In this document: positions 11,929 through 26,900 of the stretch, piece by piece | Numbering within the stretch: position 1 is the stretch's first letter | Layout of the letters: every line of letters begins with the position of its first letter | Assembly (NCBI GenBank): GCA_031216445.1 | Contig: CM062208.1 | Coordinates: 6,104,001-6,168,000 of the forward strand | DNA length: 64,000 nt | DNA from: Lateolabrax maculatus | Taxonomy: Eukaryota > Chordata > Actinopteri > Acropomatiformes > Lateolabracidae | Reading direction: 5' to 3' | The notes under the pieces: generated by a model | Databases searched by the model: none | What the model was told of the DNA's origin: nothing | The model's input: the letters and a program-made list of their open reading frames with translations, nothing else | Program-made: the position numbers and the translations under genes

Positions 11929-14900
11929 TCAGAGCGTGTCCACGTGGTTCATGTTATTGGATCTGTTGTGGATCTCTTCGAGGAAGTTTTCCAGCTGCTC
12001 GATGAGAACGCGCTTCTTGAACCTTTGCAGGAAACGAACAATAAAAAGAAATGTTATGGTTATTATTCTGTATTCTGAAGCAAATGAAATATATTAAAAG
12101 GTGTTTTCATAACAACACAATGCCTACTGTTCAGAGACAGCAGGGTAATAACAGTACTAGTGTGCCAACAGGAGGGCTGAACTCTGTACCTGGCAGCCTC
12201 TTTGATGATGTTTTGGAGGAAGATGAGTCGGGTGTCCAGAGTGCCCTGGATCTGCTTCAGGAGGAGGAAGATCTTCTCGTAGTCTGAAACAGAAACAGCA
12301 AGTGAATGAGGATTAATCGCTTTGATTATTCCTGTATTTCTAGGACAACTGAAGTCTGTAATCAAATTCTCTATACATCCAGTAGAATGATAACGACTAA
12401 TAACATGCAACATTGCACTGATTAATCTATGTCAGAAAGTAATGAAAAATGCCCACTACATGTTTCTAGAGTCTGAGGCGATGTCTTCAAATTACTTGTT
12501 GTGTCCCACTCATTACTAATTATAGTCACAACTTGTCAGCTGCTTCAGTTTACCTCCTTAAAGGATGTTTGTTTTAATATTTTTACATTTTTGTCACTAT
12601 TTGAAACATGGACATACAGTATTTACCTAAACTAACATAACATTAGTTGCCATTTTACAATAAAAATAAGAGATACAGCACTTCACAACTTTTTATTATG
12701 TAGACTACATCACTGAACTGGGCCAAATTAAATCCACATCTTGATGTTTTCATTAGTTTTTTAGAAAAAAGACTTTGTCTGAGGTCAAAGCAAAGCTTGA
12801 TTGCCATGATAAATGCTCTATTTGTGTGGTTTCTTCAGGCAAAATAGGACAAAACACTTTGACAAAGAGTGGGCCAGATTATCTCCTTTTTTGGGAAATT
12901 CCTTCTCGTAATAGTTTGCCATTAAATACAACAGCCTGTAATGAACACTGAAGTTTAGAGTTCCTGTTGAGAGGAGGGATGATTCATATCGGTTTAATTT
13001 TTTGAGGTTCAGTTTTTACTGCAATTACAATTAAGTAAAGCTGGGTGTTAAACCTCAATACTCTTTTGGTACTGACAAGCATTAAGTATCAAAAATCTAC
13101 ATTATAAAGTATCAAAAACTGCCAAGTCTTTTTTACTTATTCTTTAGTCAGACATTTAATGATCTAAATCTGCCAATTCTGTCTTTAATTCAGCCATAGC
13201 TCTTATATGGCTGCTTGTGTTTATACAACATAAATGTGTTTGGCTACATACGTCTGCCAGGTTTTCTGATCTCCTTGGTGATGAGCGTTCTCAGCTCGTT
13301 GTTGACCTTCGTCGTCTCCGTGTGAATGTGCTTCTTCAGAGCTTCAGGTGACAGGTAGCGAGGCAGCTGGTCATCCATCAGCACCATCTCTGCTCCTGCC
13401 TCGCTGCCCGGCAGCAGCTCGCCCGCCAGGGGTTGCCCGTTCTCCTCCTCGCCCGTGTGCTGGAGGTCCTGGGGGTCCGCCGCCGTGTGGTTCTCCTGGT
13501 GGTCGGCAGGCCCAGAGGGATGATCCGCCTCCGAGTCCGAGCTCCTGTCTGAGTCGTAGTGGTTCTGATTCAGGTGGTTGATGATCAGGTCGGGTTCAGA
13601 GGCTTCGTCAGTCAGGTCCACGTCTGCAGATTCAGAGAATTAAAAAAAAAAAATCCATCTGTTTATTTAGTTTATTTGACAACTGATACTCTCCAGATGA
13701 AGCTCGTCAGTCTCTGTGGATTGTCAGTCTACTTTAAACTACACAATGAGACAGAAAACATTATTTTTAGACTCTGGTTTTCTAAATGTTATGTTGAAGA
13801 ACATTTTTCACACATACAAATTATCAACATTTTATGTTATATCAATGTCCTGCCTACCAAACATGGCAGTCAAGAAAACTGAAGTGTTTGAAACAGTTTC
13901 TAACGGTTATCCTTTTAGTTAAGACATTTGTCATGGTCTCAATACAAATCTCACCTCCTGTTGGCCGCGGGCTGGCGGGGGGTGTAACTGGTGGGGTGTA
14001 AGCTCTGCCCAGACGCAGCAGAGGCGACATGCAGCGACGTCTCTTGGGTCCGCCGCCCGGCATGTTGCTGCTTTCTCCTGGTCTCTTCCCCTTGTTCTGA
14101 GGGCCGGTCACAAACTCATCCGCCTCGTCGATCATCATGCCCTGGGAGAGGAGTGACGAAAGTGGTCAATTTACGTGTTTCACAATCATTCATTTTCATT
14201 GATCTCTTACTCGTGAAGGAGGACCAGGGTTAGGGTTGCTATGAGTCGGTGGGACTCACCTTCTTGTCTAGTTTGAAGGGGTTGCCGAATGTGTGCAGAC
14301 GTTTGGGCTGCTCGGGGTCTGCGTCTCGAAGAGGCTGAGGAGCAGCTTTGAGAAAGTCTTGGTAGTTGCCCATCTGGGCTATTGGCACGCTGTGGAGCTG
14401 GTCTGTACAGGAGACAGGGAAATTCACCAACATGGAGGGAGAATTTTTACACTTTCTGCTCTTAAAGAGTAACTCAACACCAGCTGAAAATCTCTTTCTG
14501 CTGAACTTAAAGTGGTTGAAGTTTCCACCCTGACATCAGTTTTGGGTGTAGCTACAGGAATAACAGAGCACACTCAAGAGAAAACCCAACAGTGGGTGTG
14601 GGAAACAGACTTGCACAGACTTACCAGAGTCCTGCCCTCTGACCGCACAGACGCTGGTGTTGAGCAGGTTCCTCCTCATCCTGCTGAGCTGGTCCAGCAG
14701 GTGGCTCCGGGGAATGTCGTAGGGGTTCCTAAAGCTCTGCGGTTTCAGGCCCTGATGAGGACACAAGACAGAGGAGGTTGTAAAGAAAGGTTTAAATTCT
14801 CTTGGTTTTCTGGTGAAATACTGTCATACTTTGGCCATAACAGAGTGGATATACAGTAGTAGAATGAACAGTAAGATTTGAACAAGGACCTGCTGTTGAG

Positions 14901-17900
14901 TTGAAAATCACAACCAAGTCAATGCGGCTCAGTACAGACAGTGTTGATGTGTGTAATCATGACTGAATTGCTTATAAAAGCCGTGTATCCTCAGAAAAAC
15001 TTGGATTTTTGTTGGAGAAACGTTAATAATAATCCAGCCTTACCTTGTTGAGCAGTGCCAGGTGAAAGCCCTGGAACTCTTTGGGGTTGAGCTCCATGGG
15101 CAGAGTCGGAGCCTCTCCAGAGAGACTCTGCAGCTGCTGGATGAAGTCCCTGCGCTGGGCCAGAGATATACCTCCCCCCCGCCAGCGCACCTTGATGCCA
15201 GACTCCGATGGCAGCTTCTTACCGATCAAGGTGATCAGGCGGTCGTACTCTATTTTTGACTGGAAATGTGGGCAAATTAGTAATATGACTGGGTGTTCTT
15301 ACTGGATGTATAAGACAATATAAATAACTGGGTATGATTTTTTGATACCAGGGTCAATTTAAAATTTGATTTTTCTGTACCAATACCAAAGGATGATAGT
15401 ATTTTCCTTACATTAATTTACTGATTATGGAAGAAAAACTAAATGTTGAGAACTTTAAACTAAGCATAAAATTAAGAAATGTATGGTTTAAATCAGGAAA
15501 CACTCTCTGATCAAAGAATATAAATAGCACATCTCCAGCCTTGATTAGGTGCGCTGGTGAGTAATTACGGCAGCAGGACAGCGTTTGTGAGACTGACTAA
15601 ATTTAACAGTGCCCATGTCCATCCTAGTGAAGAGATGTGGTGTCGTGATGTGGTTTTAGTTGTTTTTTGAATCTGTGACACTGAGGAATAAGTATACAGA
15701 TAATATATCCGGCTTTGGATAAACAAACAATACTTGTTAGTCTGATCAATTTGTTAGCAGGACACAACTTCTTACCTGTTGGCTGAGCTTCTTCAGGTAG
15801 GAGACCACGCTGTAGCTCAGGCCGTACTCCATGTTGTCGGCCAGCAGGTTTGGTGCGCCCATGATTCTGAGAGCCTTCCTCAGGGACTGTGGAGAGAACA
15901 CTAAACGCAATAAGACCAGTGCCGGCTTACGGTCTTCTTTTGTCAAACAAAACAAAACAAAAAACGTAAAGAGCTGAATAATTAAAGAAGTGCACTAACC
16001 CCAATATAATATGGAGGCATGGTCTTCAGGTAGTTCTCAAAGGACTGCCGCCATTTGATGGTAGGCTTGAACTTGTGCACTTTGATCAAGTCATCTGCAA
16101 TAAGAAATAAAAACAAATGTGTATAGATTGAAAAAGACATCAAATTCCAAGTTATACAAGAGAGCAACTTCACATTTCATACTCATCCTGCATTCAGGGA
16201 TTAATTCCATTTTTCTCAACCCTGTCTCAATTCATAATGAATTTATTGACTTAACTGATAATCTTCTTACTATAATAGCACATATGGACAAAGAGCATAA
16301 CATGACATAGAACTCAAGAACTACAGACTGGTGCTTAGACTCTAGTTTACTACTGCTGTTCTAAAAGAATGGGACATATATTGATGTCACAGAAAACATA
16401 CAGTGACAGTAAAAATGAGGGAGGATGCCAAATGTGTCATGGATCAATCAGTCTTACCCAGAAGTGGCAGAAGCACGGGGTAGTTGTAGGGCATCACAAA
16501 CAGGTTGACACAGTTTAGAGCTGTGCTGGCCTTTAAGTAGCCAAAGGGTTGGCCCAGGTCACTGTACTTGGCACTGTTACATACAAACACCTAAAAGACA
16601 CATAAATGACATTAGAAGTCTGCAACCAGCAAACACAACATATGACCTTCAGATTATTTTTATTTTTTTAATGTTAACTCAACAAGCTGCGGGTTCATTG
16701 GGACATGGCCGGCAACAGGACCTGCAGCCTGAGCCATGTATTAATATCACTACTGGGGCAGTCCTTTGCCTTCGTCCCCCTAAGTGCAGAGGAACTATCT
16801 CTTTAAAAAGAAGTCTGCACTTTCAGCACTCCCTCTGAGATTTTTAAGATAATGTTTTCACCTCAACTCAACTCTGTCAGACATTCAACATGACTAAGTA
16901 GGACACGGCCGATGATATCTGTGCATTTCTTGCTGTAGTATTGAGTAATCATTAGAAGAGGGCTGACAAAAACAAGTCTAAAGGTTTACAGACAAGCTAA
17001 CAGCCCCTTGAAGATGTACAGCAAGAAACATAATTGTGGGATGGAGGGGCAACTTATTTATTTTTATGGTCCTTATTGCTAGTGGGTCAGAAAATGTAAA
17101 GTTTGGTCTGTTGGTGGCAGCAGAGGAACAACCATGATACCTAAATCAAAATGGTTTGTTAACATGCATTTTATAGTATATAGTTATATTTTATAGCGAG
17201 CAATTAATTGACATTTCTGTACATTTGTGAATAATCATTTGAATCAGAGTTTGAAATGGTAAAAACCTGGACTGTAACTTCACACAGATTGTCTTCAAAA
17301 ATATGGTAAAACATCTGATGTTGCATTTATTACATCACTGTTAGTATCCGGCTATGTGACAGAATGACGTCATCGAACCACCGGGTGCAAAGGCTAGAAA
17401 CATTGTGGATCTCAGCTTTAATGTCAAAGTGTTTATTTATTTATATTTTATTTATTTATTTATTTATATTTTATTTATATTTTATTTTATTTATTGTATC
17501 TTATTGTATTCAAATATACCGGCTGCTATGACGACTTAATTTCCCTTCAGGGATGAATAAATCAATCAATCAATCAATCAATCAATCTATCCATCTATCC
17601 ATCCATCTATTTTGTGTTGTGTTTGTGATGGTTCTGTACCTGCCAGCAGGTGTGTGGGGACTTCCTCTCCAAAATGTACTGTGTGAGAGGCGAAGGCTCC
17701 AGCTCGTACTTGTCGAAGGGCACCTTGTCTATCACCATGGGCTCCGAGTCCAGACAGGAGAATCGAACGTGGGGGTGGGCTGAGCGGGGAGGCTGGGTTG
17801 GGCACAGAGGGAGCGGTAAATATGATCATCATCTAATCATAATACAACAACTTTAAGCCTGTCTGCAAAAAACTGTTCATATTTGATCTCCCACCTGAAC

Positions 17901-20900
17901 TCAGGATAGGTTCATCATTGGTTTATCAATATTTATCAGCTGATATTTAGCTTCCAGTCGTATAGCTGATACTTGCCAGTAAACCCACAAATATGAACAG
18001 ATGAACCAGTACATTGATGTCATTAATGTTCTCAAAAAACATTTACATGAATAATACGAGTGCTTATTTTGATAACATGAGAGTCATTATTTTTCTGTTA
18101 CTTAAACATTATTCTGCTGTTTCTCTAGGACCTAAGTCATGAATAAAAGTTTCAGGTTATGAAAGATGCGTGGTCACATGTTGTCCTGTGATTTAGTTCA
18201 GTTTCTCACCAGCGTGGGGGAGTTCTGGTCCGGCCAGAAGGCCTCAGGGATGGGCCAGTGACCGATGGGGACACCGGTTTTAGGGTTGGGTCGTACGTAG
18301 ATCAGCTTGTGACAACAATGCCAAGGCTGCGGTCCAGACTTCACCGCCTCAGCTGGAGCATCTGGACAAACACATGCAATGCAGACAAAGCTGACTTCAC
18401 AGGTAAAACAACCATCAGCAGTTAAAGACAAGAAGGCGTTTGTGTTGTGTGAAAACACAACGAAATGATTTTGATAAACTGGAACAGTGCAATTAAAATA
18501 TTTAACAGCGACATCCACCAGCTGTTTATGAACAGTTAAGGAAAGCTCAGAGAGGATTTAAAAAAAACTGAGTGGGAGAAAGCAAAGAGATTCTCTTCTA
18601 ATCAAACAGACGCAGTGCAGCAGTTGTCAAAAAGGTCTTTTAGAAATAGAGTCAGGGATAAATTTCATTAGGACAAACAGAGGAGTGTCTTACCCTCTAA
18701 AGGAGGAGGGTCAGGCCCTGTCTTCTCAAAGTTTATCACCACTCCACTCTGGATTTTCTGCACCAGCGACTCCAAACACTGATTCAACATACGCTGGGAG
18801 AACACGCTGTAGGAACGTCCTGCAACACACAGACACATCCGATATGTACATAGACCTGAACATGTGAAACGGAGTTCAATGGCTTTTAACTGAATATGAA
18901 TTAAGTGCTGAATCCACTTAATAAAGCTGAATCCTTAAACATCTATTTAGGTTCCTACAGTTTTGGCTGCATTAATTCATTTTTTCACTAGGGGGCAACA
19001 GAACAAGCTGAAATAGAAAACATTTAGCATATTATCAAAGTTAAAGTTGTTTTTGCGAATGTGTTAGTGTGTTAACATTGCCATCAGAGCACATCCATCA
19101 GACCTGGAGAAACGTCATCGTTCGTTTTTAAAAATCTCTGGCTCTTAAGCTGCTGAATGCTCCACTTTTTTCAGTCTGTCTGCTGTTTGGTGCTGAGCAG
19201 GTAGTGTACAGTGGGTTTATCAGAGCTTGTTTAGCTGGAAACAGCTGCCTGCAGCTGCTGGAACGGGGTTACGGCTAAATCACACAGTAAATGAGCCATA
19301 AAAACAAAATACTGAGCTAAAAAGAACCCAGAAAGCTCCATGGAGCTGAGGGGAACTACAGAGATCAGTGATAATTCTCTGTGGGTTTGTCACAATGAGC
19401 GACTGCTTTCACATTACATGTTGTTAATTATAGTTAATATAGACAACGTTAATGATGCAGCTTTAACTAAGAAAAGTTACAAATATCTTAAAACAAAACT
19501 TAAAGATAAACATTCAAAGGACTAAACTTTACTACTCAGTGAATATGGATGGCCATATTAGGGTACGTGCAGACTGGTTATTCGTCATAAATGGTGCAGT
19601 GAGGCCTACATGATGTGCAAAATGTCTATATTGTGGAATACAAGTTATTAAAGTGTGGACAAAAGGAGGAGTTTTGCAACAACAAAAAAAAAAACAAAAC
19701 AGTATACAATTTCTACTTGCTTGTGGAATAAGGAGAAATTAAGTTTCAAGGATAAATTCCGATACAAAATGATGCCAGCTTTCAGTATCCAAGCCTAAGC
19801 CATAAATGTATCACCAATCCTGAAAAAACTCTTGGGTAAAAGCTTGTGATAATATTTAAATGTAGACTACTCTTAGTTGAATTTAAAACACTGCAGTGCC
19901 TGATTACAGATACAATGCAATTTCAAGTGTTCTCTACTTAACACCGTTCTCCTCTTTATGGGGCCGTATCAGTCCTTTACACTAACTAGATGTTACGAGC
20001 ATTCAAAGAGGCACATTTGCATGAAATGTAGCTCTAAAGCTTTGAATCTGCTTTAGTTTATTTTAACACAGCATCAGTCACTGGGCAGCAAAGGTCACAT
20101 GAGTAAAGACCATGAATCAGATGCACAGTCTTACAAAGCGACAACTGATTAGTCTAATTCAGCCTTCTGGCCATTTACTGCCTCCGGCTTCACCTCTAAT
20201 GACCTTGTTATGCACCCATTCACTCACTCATTTCAATAGGCCGTGGCTTTGTGTCAGGTCTACCATCAGCAGTAATGGACAGGCAGCATGTAGTGTAGAC
20301 TGTCACTGACAATGGAGCTGTGTCATGTTCTGCATTCAGCACCACTGACTGCTACACAGAGCTTTGGTGTGCCCTGCTCTCTCTCTTTCTATGTGTGTGT
20401 GTGTTAATCTTAACCTGCCATCAGCATCATTCTAGTCTGTTCCTCCTGCCAGCTGCTTCCACAACCAGGCAGCACGAGGGACTGGAGACAGAAGGGATAA
20501 ATGTCTACTTCTATAAGTGGATGTTCTTTAAAACTGGTAGGTAGGCAGCCAGGGGTTGGCTTATTCTACAGCCGGGAGGGGGGGGGGGGATTACAGATTG
20601 AAATCATTGGCCTATCTTGACGGGCCTGTGCGTGGGGGGGGGAGAGAGATTCTGGACCAGGTGGGAAAATCTGGGCTTTCTAAGACCTTAATCAACATTT
20701 ACTCCTGAAGTGCACTTGAGCAAAGCACTTAACCCCCACAGCTCCAGCAGACTTGCTCTCTGGTTAAAACAAGAGCATACTGTGTTTGCACTGGGTCGTT
20801 CAGCTCCCACTGGCAAACCTGTAAACACAAGTAACTGTGAATATTGAGTAAGACGGTGCTGAGACGCAGCTCGGGGCTGTCCCGAGCTGGAGTGAAAATC

Positions 20901-23900
20901 AGCTGCCAAGGCGATCGCTACGTTTTTTTTTTCCCCTTAAAAAAACCCCCAACAACAGCAACAAGCAAAAAACATTAAAAGACCCATTATTCTCCTCTTT
21001 CTTTGTATTGACAGATGATTCGTCAGCTGTGCAACAGAATGCATTTAACAAATCGCTATTTTGATCTGGTGTTATAAATACTTTGAGCTTGTCCCAGCAT
21101 GTTCCACCGGGCTCTGCTGCGGAAATTAGGTTTGTGTTACTCCAAGGAGGAATGTGTCAGTGATGTTTTTCCAAAATAAAAGTTATAATGGCAACCATTT
21201 AGAAATAATTGTCTGTACAAAATAAAATACATTGTGGTAGTTTGTGAACAACAACAATTAACTTTCTACAGCTTTGTTTAACTGTGAGGTCTTTACGTTA
21301 GCCAGCTGTCTGAGAATGATGAATGACTATGTAGTCTACAATTACATATACTTTTTCAATAAATAGAGTCTATAAATCTAATTATGTTAAATAGTTTTCT
21401 TAATTTTTGGACTGTTTCTAGTATTGTTGGAATATGTATGGGCTACATTCTGGATCTGCTTTATAGTTTGTTGTGTATTGTACAGGCCGAGTAATTTTCT
21501 TCATGAATAGTAAACTGACCTTTATGTGTAAAATTGGTGGAGTGCCCCTTTAAGCAATGCACTCTACAGACACATGTTATACATGAGATAATAACACCAG
21601 CTTGTACTCAGTCTGCCTACCTCCAGTGACCTCACACATGGGGGTGATGGGAGAATCGTCAGGCGGAACGCCACCGAGGGGTTCGGGCTCCACCGAGGCG
21701 TTGCCAGGGATGCGCAGGACCAGGGCGAACAGACGCTGGTCCCAGCGGAAGGGCTCCTTGGTCAGCTCGCTACCTGGCAGCGGGGTGGTCAGAGGCAGAT
21801 GGAGCTGGATGGTGGAGGAGAGGAACAGAGGATTGAGTGTCAATGACAAAATGAACCATGGATCATAACTAGAGATAATGTGTGACTGTTGGACTATATG
21901 ATGATATACACACACACAGAGAGATGACAGAAATATGTTGGTAGAGATTTTGCTAAACTGAAAATCAATCAGCTTGAATATTGATGAAGTGCCTTAATTC
22001 ATCAGGTATTTGGATTCATTGCATTATCCAGAAACAGAAGATATTTCCATCTGGTTATCTTATGTATTGATCGGTTTTCAATTGAACTTTCAGAAAATTG
22101 ACTGCACCCAGAACAAATTGCTATTACAATATAAAATGATATAATGCAAACAGAAGTGCTATTAAAAGATTTCATAGTGTTGATGCATCATCCCTTCACA
22201 GTAACAGGCTTCTCTCTGTCAAATACAGAGTCTAATTTTCTACTAACGTTTCTTTTTAAACATTTCTTTGGCAGCAACAGACTTTTAAATAACTGTCAGA
22301 AGAGCTGCAATTAAAGTCAAACTTCCCGACCAAACGTCACTTGGTAGCTTGTGCCCAGTCTGAACAAGCAAAAGCCTGGCATTATCACAGAAGTCCTAAA
22401 TTAGACAGTGGCTTCAGAATCAAGTACTTAATTGTATGTGTTTGACCTCCACAAGTTCTCTCAAGCTACAGAACTGACTTCATGGATTCATAGAGTCCTT
22501 TTTGATAGTAAATTGAAGATAAGTCAAGCCTCAAGTTGGGCTTTGGAAAGTTTTGAGGGGTATTTTCTTTACCATATGGGGACGCTTAATTGATTAATTG
22601 AGAATATAATTAATCAATAATAAAAATATTGTTCATTTCAACCCTAATCACGACGTGCGTCAAAAGCTAAAACTGACTAACAGAGTTTCTATCTTTCTTC
22701 TAAGGTAATGATATTTAAGTTGGTGGCAGCTTACAGTTAAGCGGGTAAGACATATTGCTGTGAGTGGACACTATAGTAGAACTGTTTTGCTTTACAAAAG
22801 TCATGGGATGATTCTAACTGTAACTATTTAAAAATATTTTTTAATAACAGCTGTTCTGTGAATTCAGTTTTAGTCTCCATAGAGACAGATGATAGGGAAG
22901 AGTTTGATGAAGTAACAGATGCTTGTGTTAAAGTAAACATTGTGTGGTTGTGTGATCAGACAGGCTCCTGAGTTGTCGTCCAACCAAGCAGGAAGCACTC
23001 CTGATTGGCCGGGACCCCTCGCCTCTGTGGAGATGTTGGCTGACCTCGTCTTGAACTCCGCCGCCGCTGGTCAACTTGTTGCCGTCACTGATGGCGATTA
23101 TGATGGCGGGTTCGAGGAAAAAGGGATTCCTTCCCTGGGAAGACATAAACATGCATATTCACTATTAATTTAAAAACTAAAACCACAAGAGAGGACAAAA
23201 GCACTATGTCAAACTAAAAAGAGTTAAGTGCATTTATAGAAGACAAGAACAAAATTCATAATGGAATTTAATAGCTGTATATTTATAGCACATGAAAGTC
23301 TGAGGCAGAAATGAGCACAGATAATGTATCATTATATAGATAAATTACATGGGATCTATTTTAAGTGAGTGGGTTTTTGGCAGAGAGGACCTAAACTCAA
23401 GGGAATAATAACAAGAAGCAGTAAGAGTCAGTCTTTAGTACAGAAGTATTAGTGTGTATCTGCAGGATATGTTCAGTCTATCCTCCACAATGGCAGAGTA
23501 CATTACCTGAGTATCTATGTGAAACCTCTTTTCTGCTAGAACCCACGAAATTTCATGACACCAGCACTCCACACTGAGAAAATGAAACTGGAGCAGCACT
23601 GCATTTATCACAATGCCTCAGCCCTGTGGGATCTCCACAGAGGCCAAAGAATAACTCGGTGAGTTAACAGCGTAAAACCTCAACGCGACCCGACAAGTCC
23701 TGTCAGCAAACAGTCAGCACACTGGACCTCAATGCAGAGTCATACAGAGACTCCACAAAGGCCACCCTGTTCTGACGGCGCTTCCATCATTTATAGATGT
23801 GGACCCATTCAGTTTTGACTCGACTCGTCGGCTGTGGTTTCTGCTGAATGATGGATCTGTTCAGTTTCATAAACAGCCCAAAGTAAACAAAGCAGGATAC

Positions 23901-26900
23901 TACCAAGATCCACTGTACTGTAGGTATCCATGACAACCTGGCAATTTTTTCTGTCCTCCCAAAAAAAAAAGCCCTTCATCGAGTATTTTCCTAGTATGCT
24001 ATTGAATTAGCGATGAGGCCAACTTGCCAGGGGAGCGAAGATTTCATCCGCTCACTTAGCTTTTACTGTTGCTATGCAATTAGATGTTGGTCATAAGGGG
24101 GCAAAAAAAAAAGCTATTAAAATTAACAGCAACCAGCTCTGCTCCTGTAATCCTGTCAACAACAGTCTGGCAGGTCAGTGCACTATCACGTGTAGAGCTG
24201 AAACAATAAGATTAATCAATAAGTCTATCGTCAAAATAATAATCAACTACTATTTTGATAAATCGATTAATGCTTAGTCAAATAAAATTTAAAAAAAAGC
24301 CAAATATTTGTATATATGTGATAGCAAAGTGAAGAACTTTAGACAAAACAAGCTATTTCATGATATCACCTTTGGCTTTAGGGAACTGTGATGGGCATTT
24401 TTCAGTATTTTCTGATGTTACAGACCCAATGATTGAATGAGAAAATGATCAATACATGCATCAATAATGAAAATAATTGGTAATTGCAGCTCCGTTCATC
24501 TGTAGCTGACTTCAAGGAAAGGTCGTCCATGTAGTCAGCTACTGCCAAGTCCATCTCAAACAGCAGGATCTCTGGTCTGCTAACGCAATGCCAGACTGAT
24601 GGAGATCCATTAGAGCCCCGTTCATCACCCTCGCTGACATGTTAACTCACGACCAAACATCACCGGTCAGATCATTTCCTCGCTCTCATCCTTCCCTGCC
24701 CTCTTTCCCCTGCCCTTTCACTGCTCCTGTTAATGAAACTGATCAGTGTGAGGATTACCCGCTGGCTGGCTCCCTCTCTACCTCCACACTCCCTCTTCAT
24801 CTCCCAGGGGAGAGTCATCTCAGATGCCTGGCAACCTGGAGGGCTCTTTGTTACTGTAGAGAGAAGCACTCCAGGGCAATATTAACTCCCCCACAGCCTT
24901 ACTTTCCTTTCTGTTCTCCCTCTCTAGCTCTCTACCCCACTGAACGTCTTACACCTTGAGCACTTAAGAACATGAGGATGAAAAACCAAAGTCGACTCTT
25001 CTTTATGAATTAAATTGGAAAGCGAAGTGGACGATATTGACTTATTATTTGGGACACACAGCCAACCGGCCACAAGCTACTGCATCACTTTGGTCTGGCT
25101 TTGATTCACAGCTGTTGAAGCAAATTGAGACCAAAAAAAAAAAAAACAGACAATAGTGTGTCTAGTCATCAGTGGAGTGATGAAACCTCTGTCACTTCTG
25201 ACTGCTCACAGAAAAGGTTTCAGATAATATTGTCCAAGTTCAGAAGTAATTAGGTTTATGTCCTGCATTAATCAAATAATTGTGGGTACTGAGAGTATAT
25301 ACAGGGTTTTTAACAAGAGTCACATACTATATATATATATATAGTATGTGATATATAGTATGTCTTGTTCTCAAACAGTTAACCATATGATCCGCTCATA
25401 AACCAATATATTTTATGCAGAAGCGCACTTGTTCTGCTTCCTTTGAAACATCCTTTTCAGCAAACTGGTTAAGTTTCACGTAAAAGCAAACAAAAAGCGT
25501 AGCAAAATAAAATATGACAACAGAAAACAGCTAACAAGGGATGAGACACTCCAGTGTAGTTAATTAATCAATTAGTCAATAGACTGAATATTATTTGACA
25601 ATATTTTAGATAAATTGATTTCTTAAGTCATTTATTGAGTATTGAGTGTATTAATCGATAATGCAAATAATTATTAGTTGCAGCCCTTTAACAATGGTCA
25701 TTATACCACTTCTTTTGAAAGGACATAAGCAACATACACTAGTTACTAGTAATTACAAATTCAGTTATATTAACGTCAGATTGGGGATAGAGGGGAGCGT
25801 GCCATTTATTTTGAAGCTGGCCTTCTTTCAGTTTTGAAAAGGCACAGAGGGGAGACCTGGTCATTAAATTATAAATACGACCTGTAATTAGAGGTCACCA
25901 GTGGCCGGTGCGGGACACGGTAACCGTGACCTCAGCACGTGCCGGTTGTGTTCACAGGCATGTCTCTGTTTCCATATCGCTTCTGCCAGCCTGACGGCGT
26001 GGTTGGCATTTGACATTCAAACTCCCCGAGAGAGTCTGACATGCATAATGTATGCTGTATGTATGGGTTACCCTGGATGGTAGGGATCTCCCACTTAATA
26101 CTGAGGAAATGCTAGTTCAACATTCACTGTTGCTCACATCCTCCCAACTTACCTCCACACTGGAAACCAGACGTCCAGATTCTACATCAACAAGTGTGCA
26201 GACTCAGCTAGCAGTCAAACTGGGTACGGACTTGACAATTAGGCTTACATTAATAGTGACTATTCTAAACCCGCAACTCATCTCCAGACGGTGGACAGAA
26301 GACGAAATAATCTCACAGGGTGATGTGATAAATCTCCTGCAAGCGGTTTTCTTCTTTCTATTGAGACTAGATCAGGATAATAGCCAGTCTGGCCATTTTG
26401 TGTTACACTAAACGGCACGCAGGATGATAAACGAAGACTTTGACATCTGTTGCAGATAAGTCATTAGGCTGACAGGGAAGTCGCACTCTAAAACTGTAAA
26501 AACAATCTCACACTTTGTATGTATCACGCCTCCTCTCACACTTCTTTAGTTTCAACAACTACCTCCCTAAACTGGAAATTTGACCACAGAGACTTGAACT
26601 TGTGAGGTCATTAGGCGGCACTTTTTGGAGCTGGGCCCGTACTATTGAATTAGTTACAGACTTTGTGGGCTCAATGAATATTTGTTCACTGTATTCAGCA
26701 CCAGTTAACTATATGTGAACGCAGGCTTCCAGCTGTGAATCAGGCCGACTCTGCTGTTCTGGAAGACAGACTTGTTTCAAATTCACAAGTTAAAACAGAG
26801 TTGTGCAACACAATGGAAATAACATCTATGAGTTGTGGTTGAAAGCGCATTTCTTCTGTACTGTAAATCCTTTTCTTGAATGTCTTAACATTCATGATGT

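Noticed and set aside
13348..13581. Gly/Pro-rich plus-strand open frame
   Set aside because: Antisense shadow of the acidic ints6 exon 13252-13623.
17767..17779. Alternative ints6 acceptor after CTCAG at 17780
   Set aside because: It would break the phase with the preceding exon (ends at 18210 in phase 0). The acceptor at 17793, giving LPPRSAHPHVRF, keeps the frame and matches the INTS6 family.
24639..24959. 106-residue open frame in the large ints6 intron
   Set aside because: Low-complexity Ser/Pro/Leu content from a pyrimidine-rich tract, with no domain or splice partner.
25901..26411. Overlapping open frames in the large ints6 intron
   Set aside because: No similarity to a known family, no exon structure; may be regulatory DNA but not a gene.
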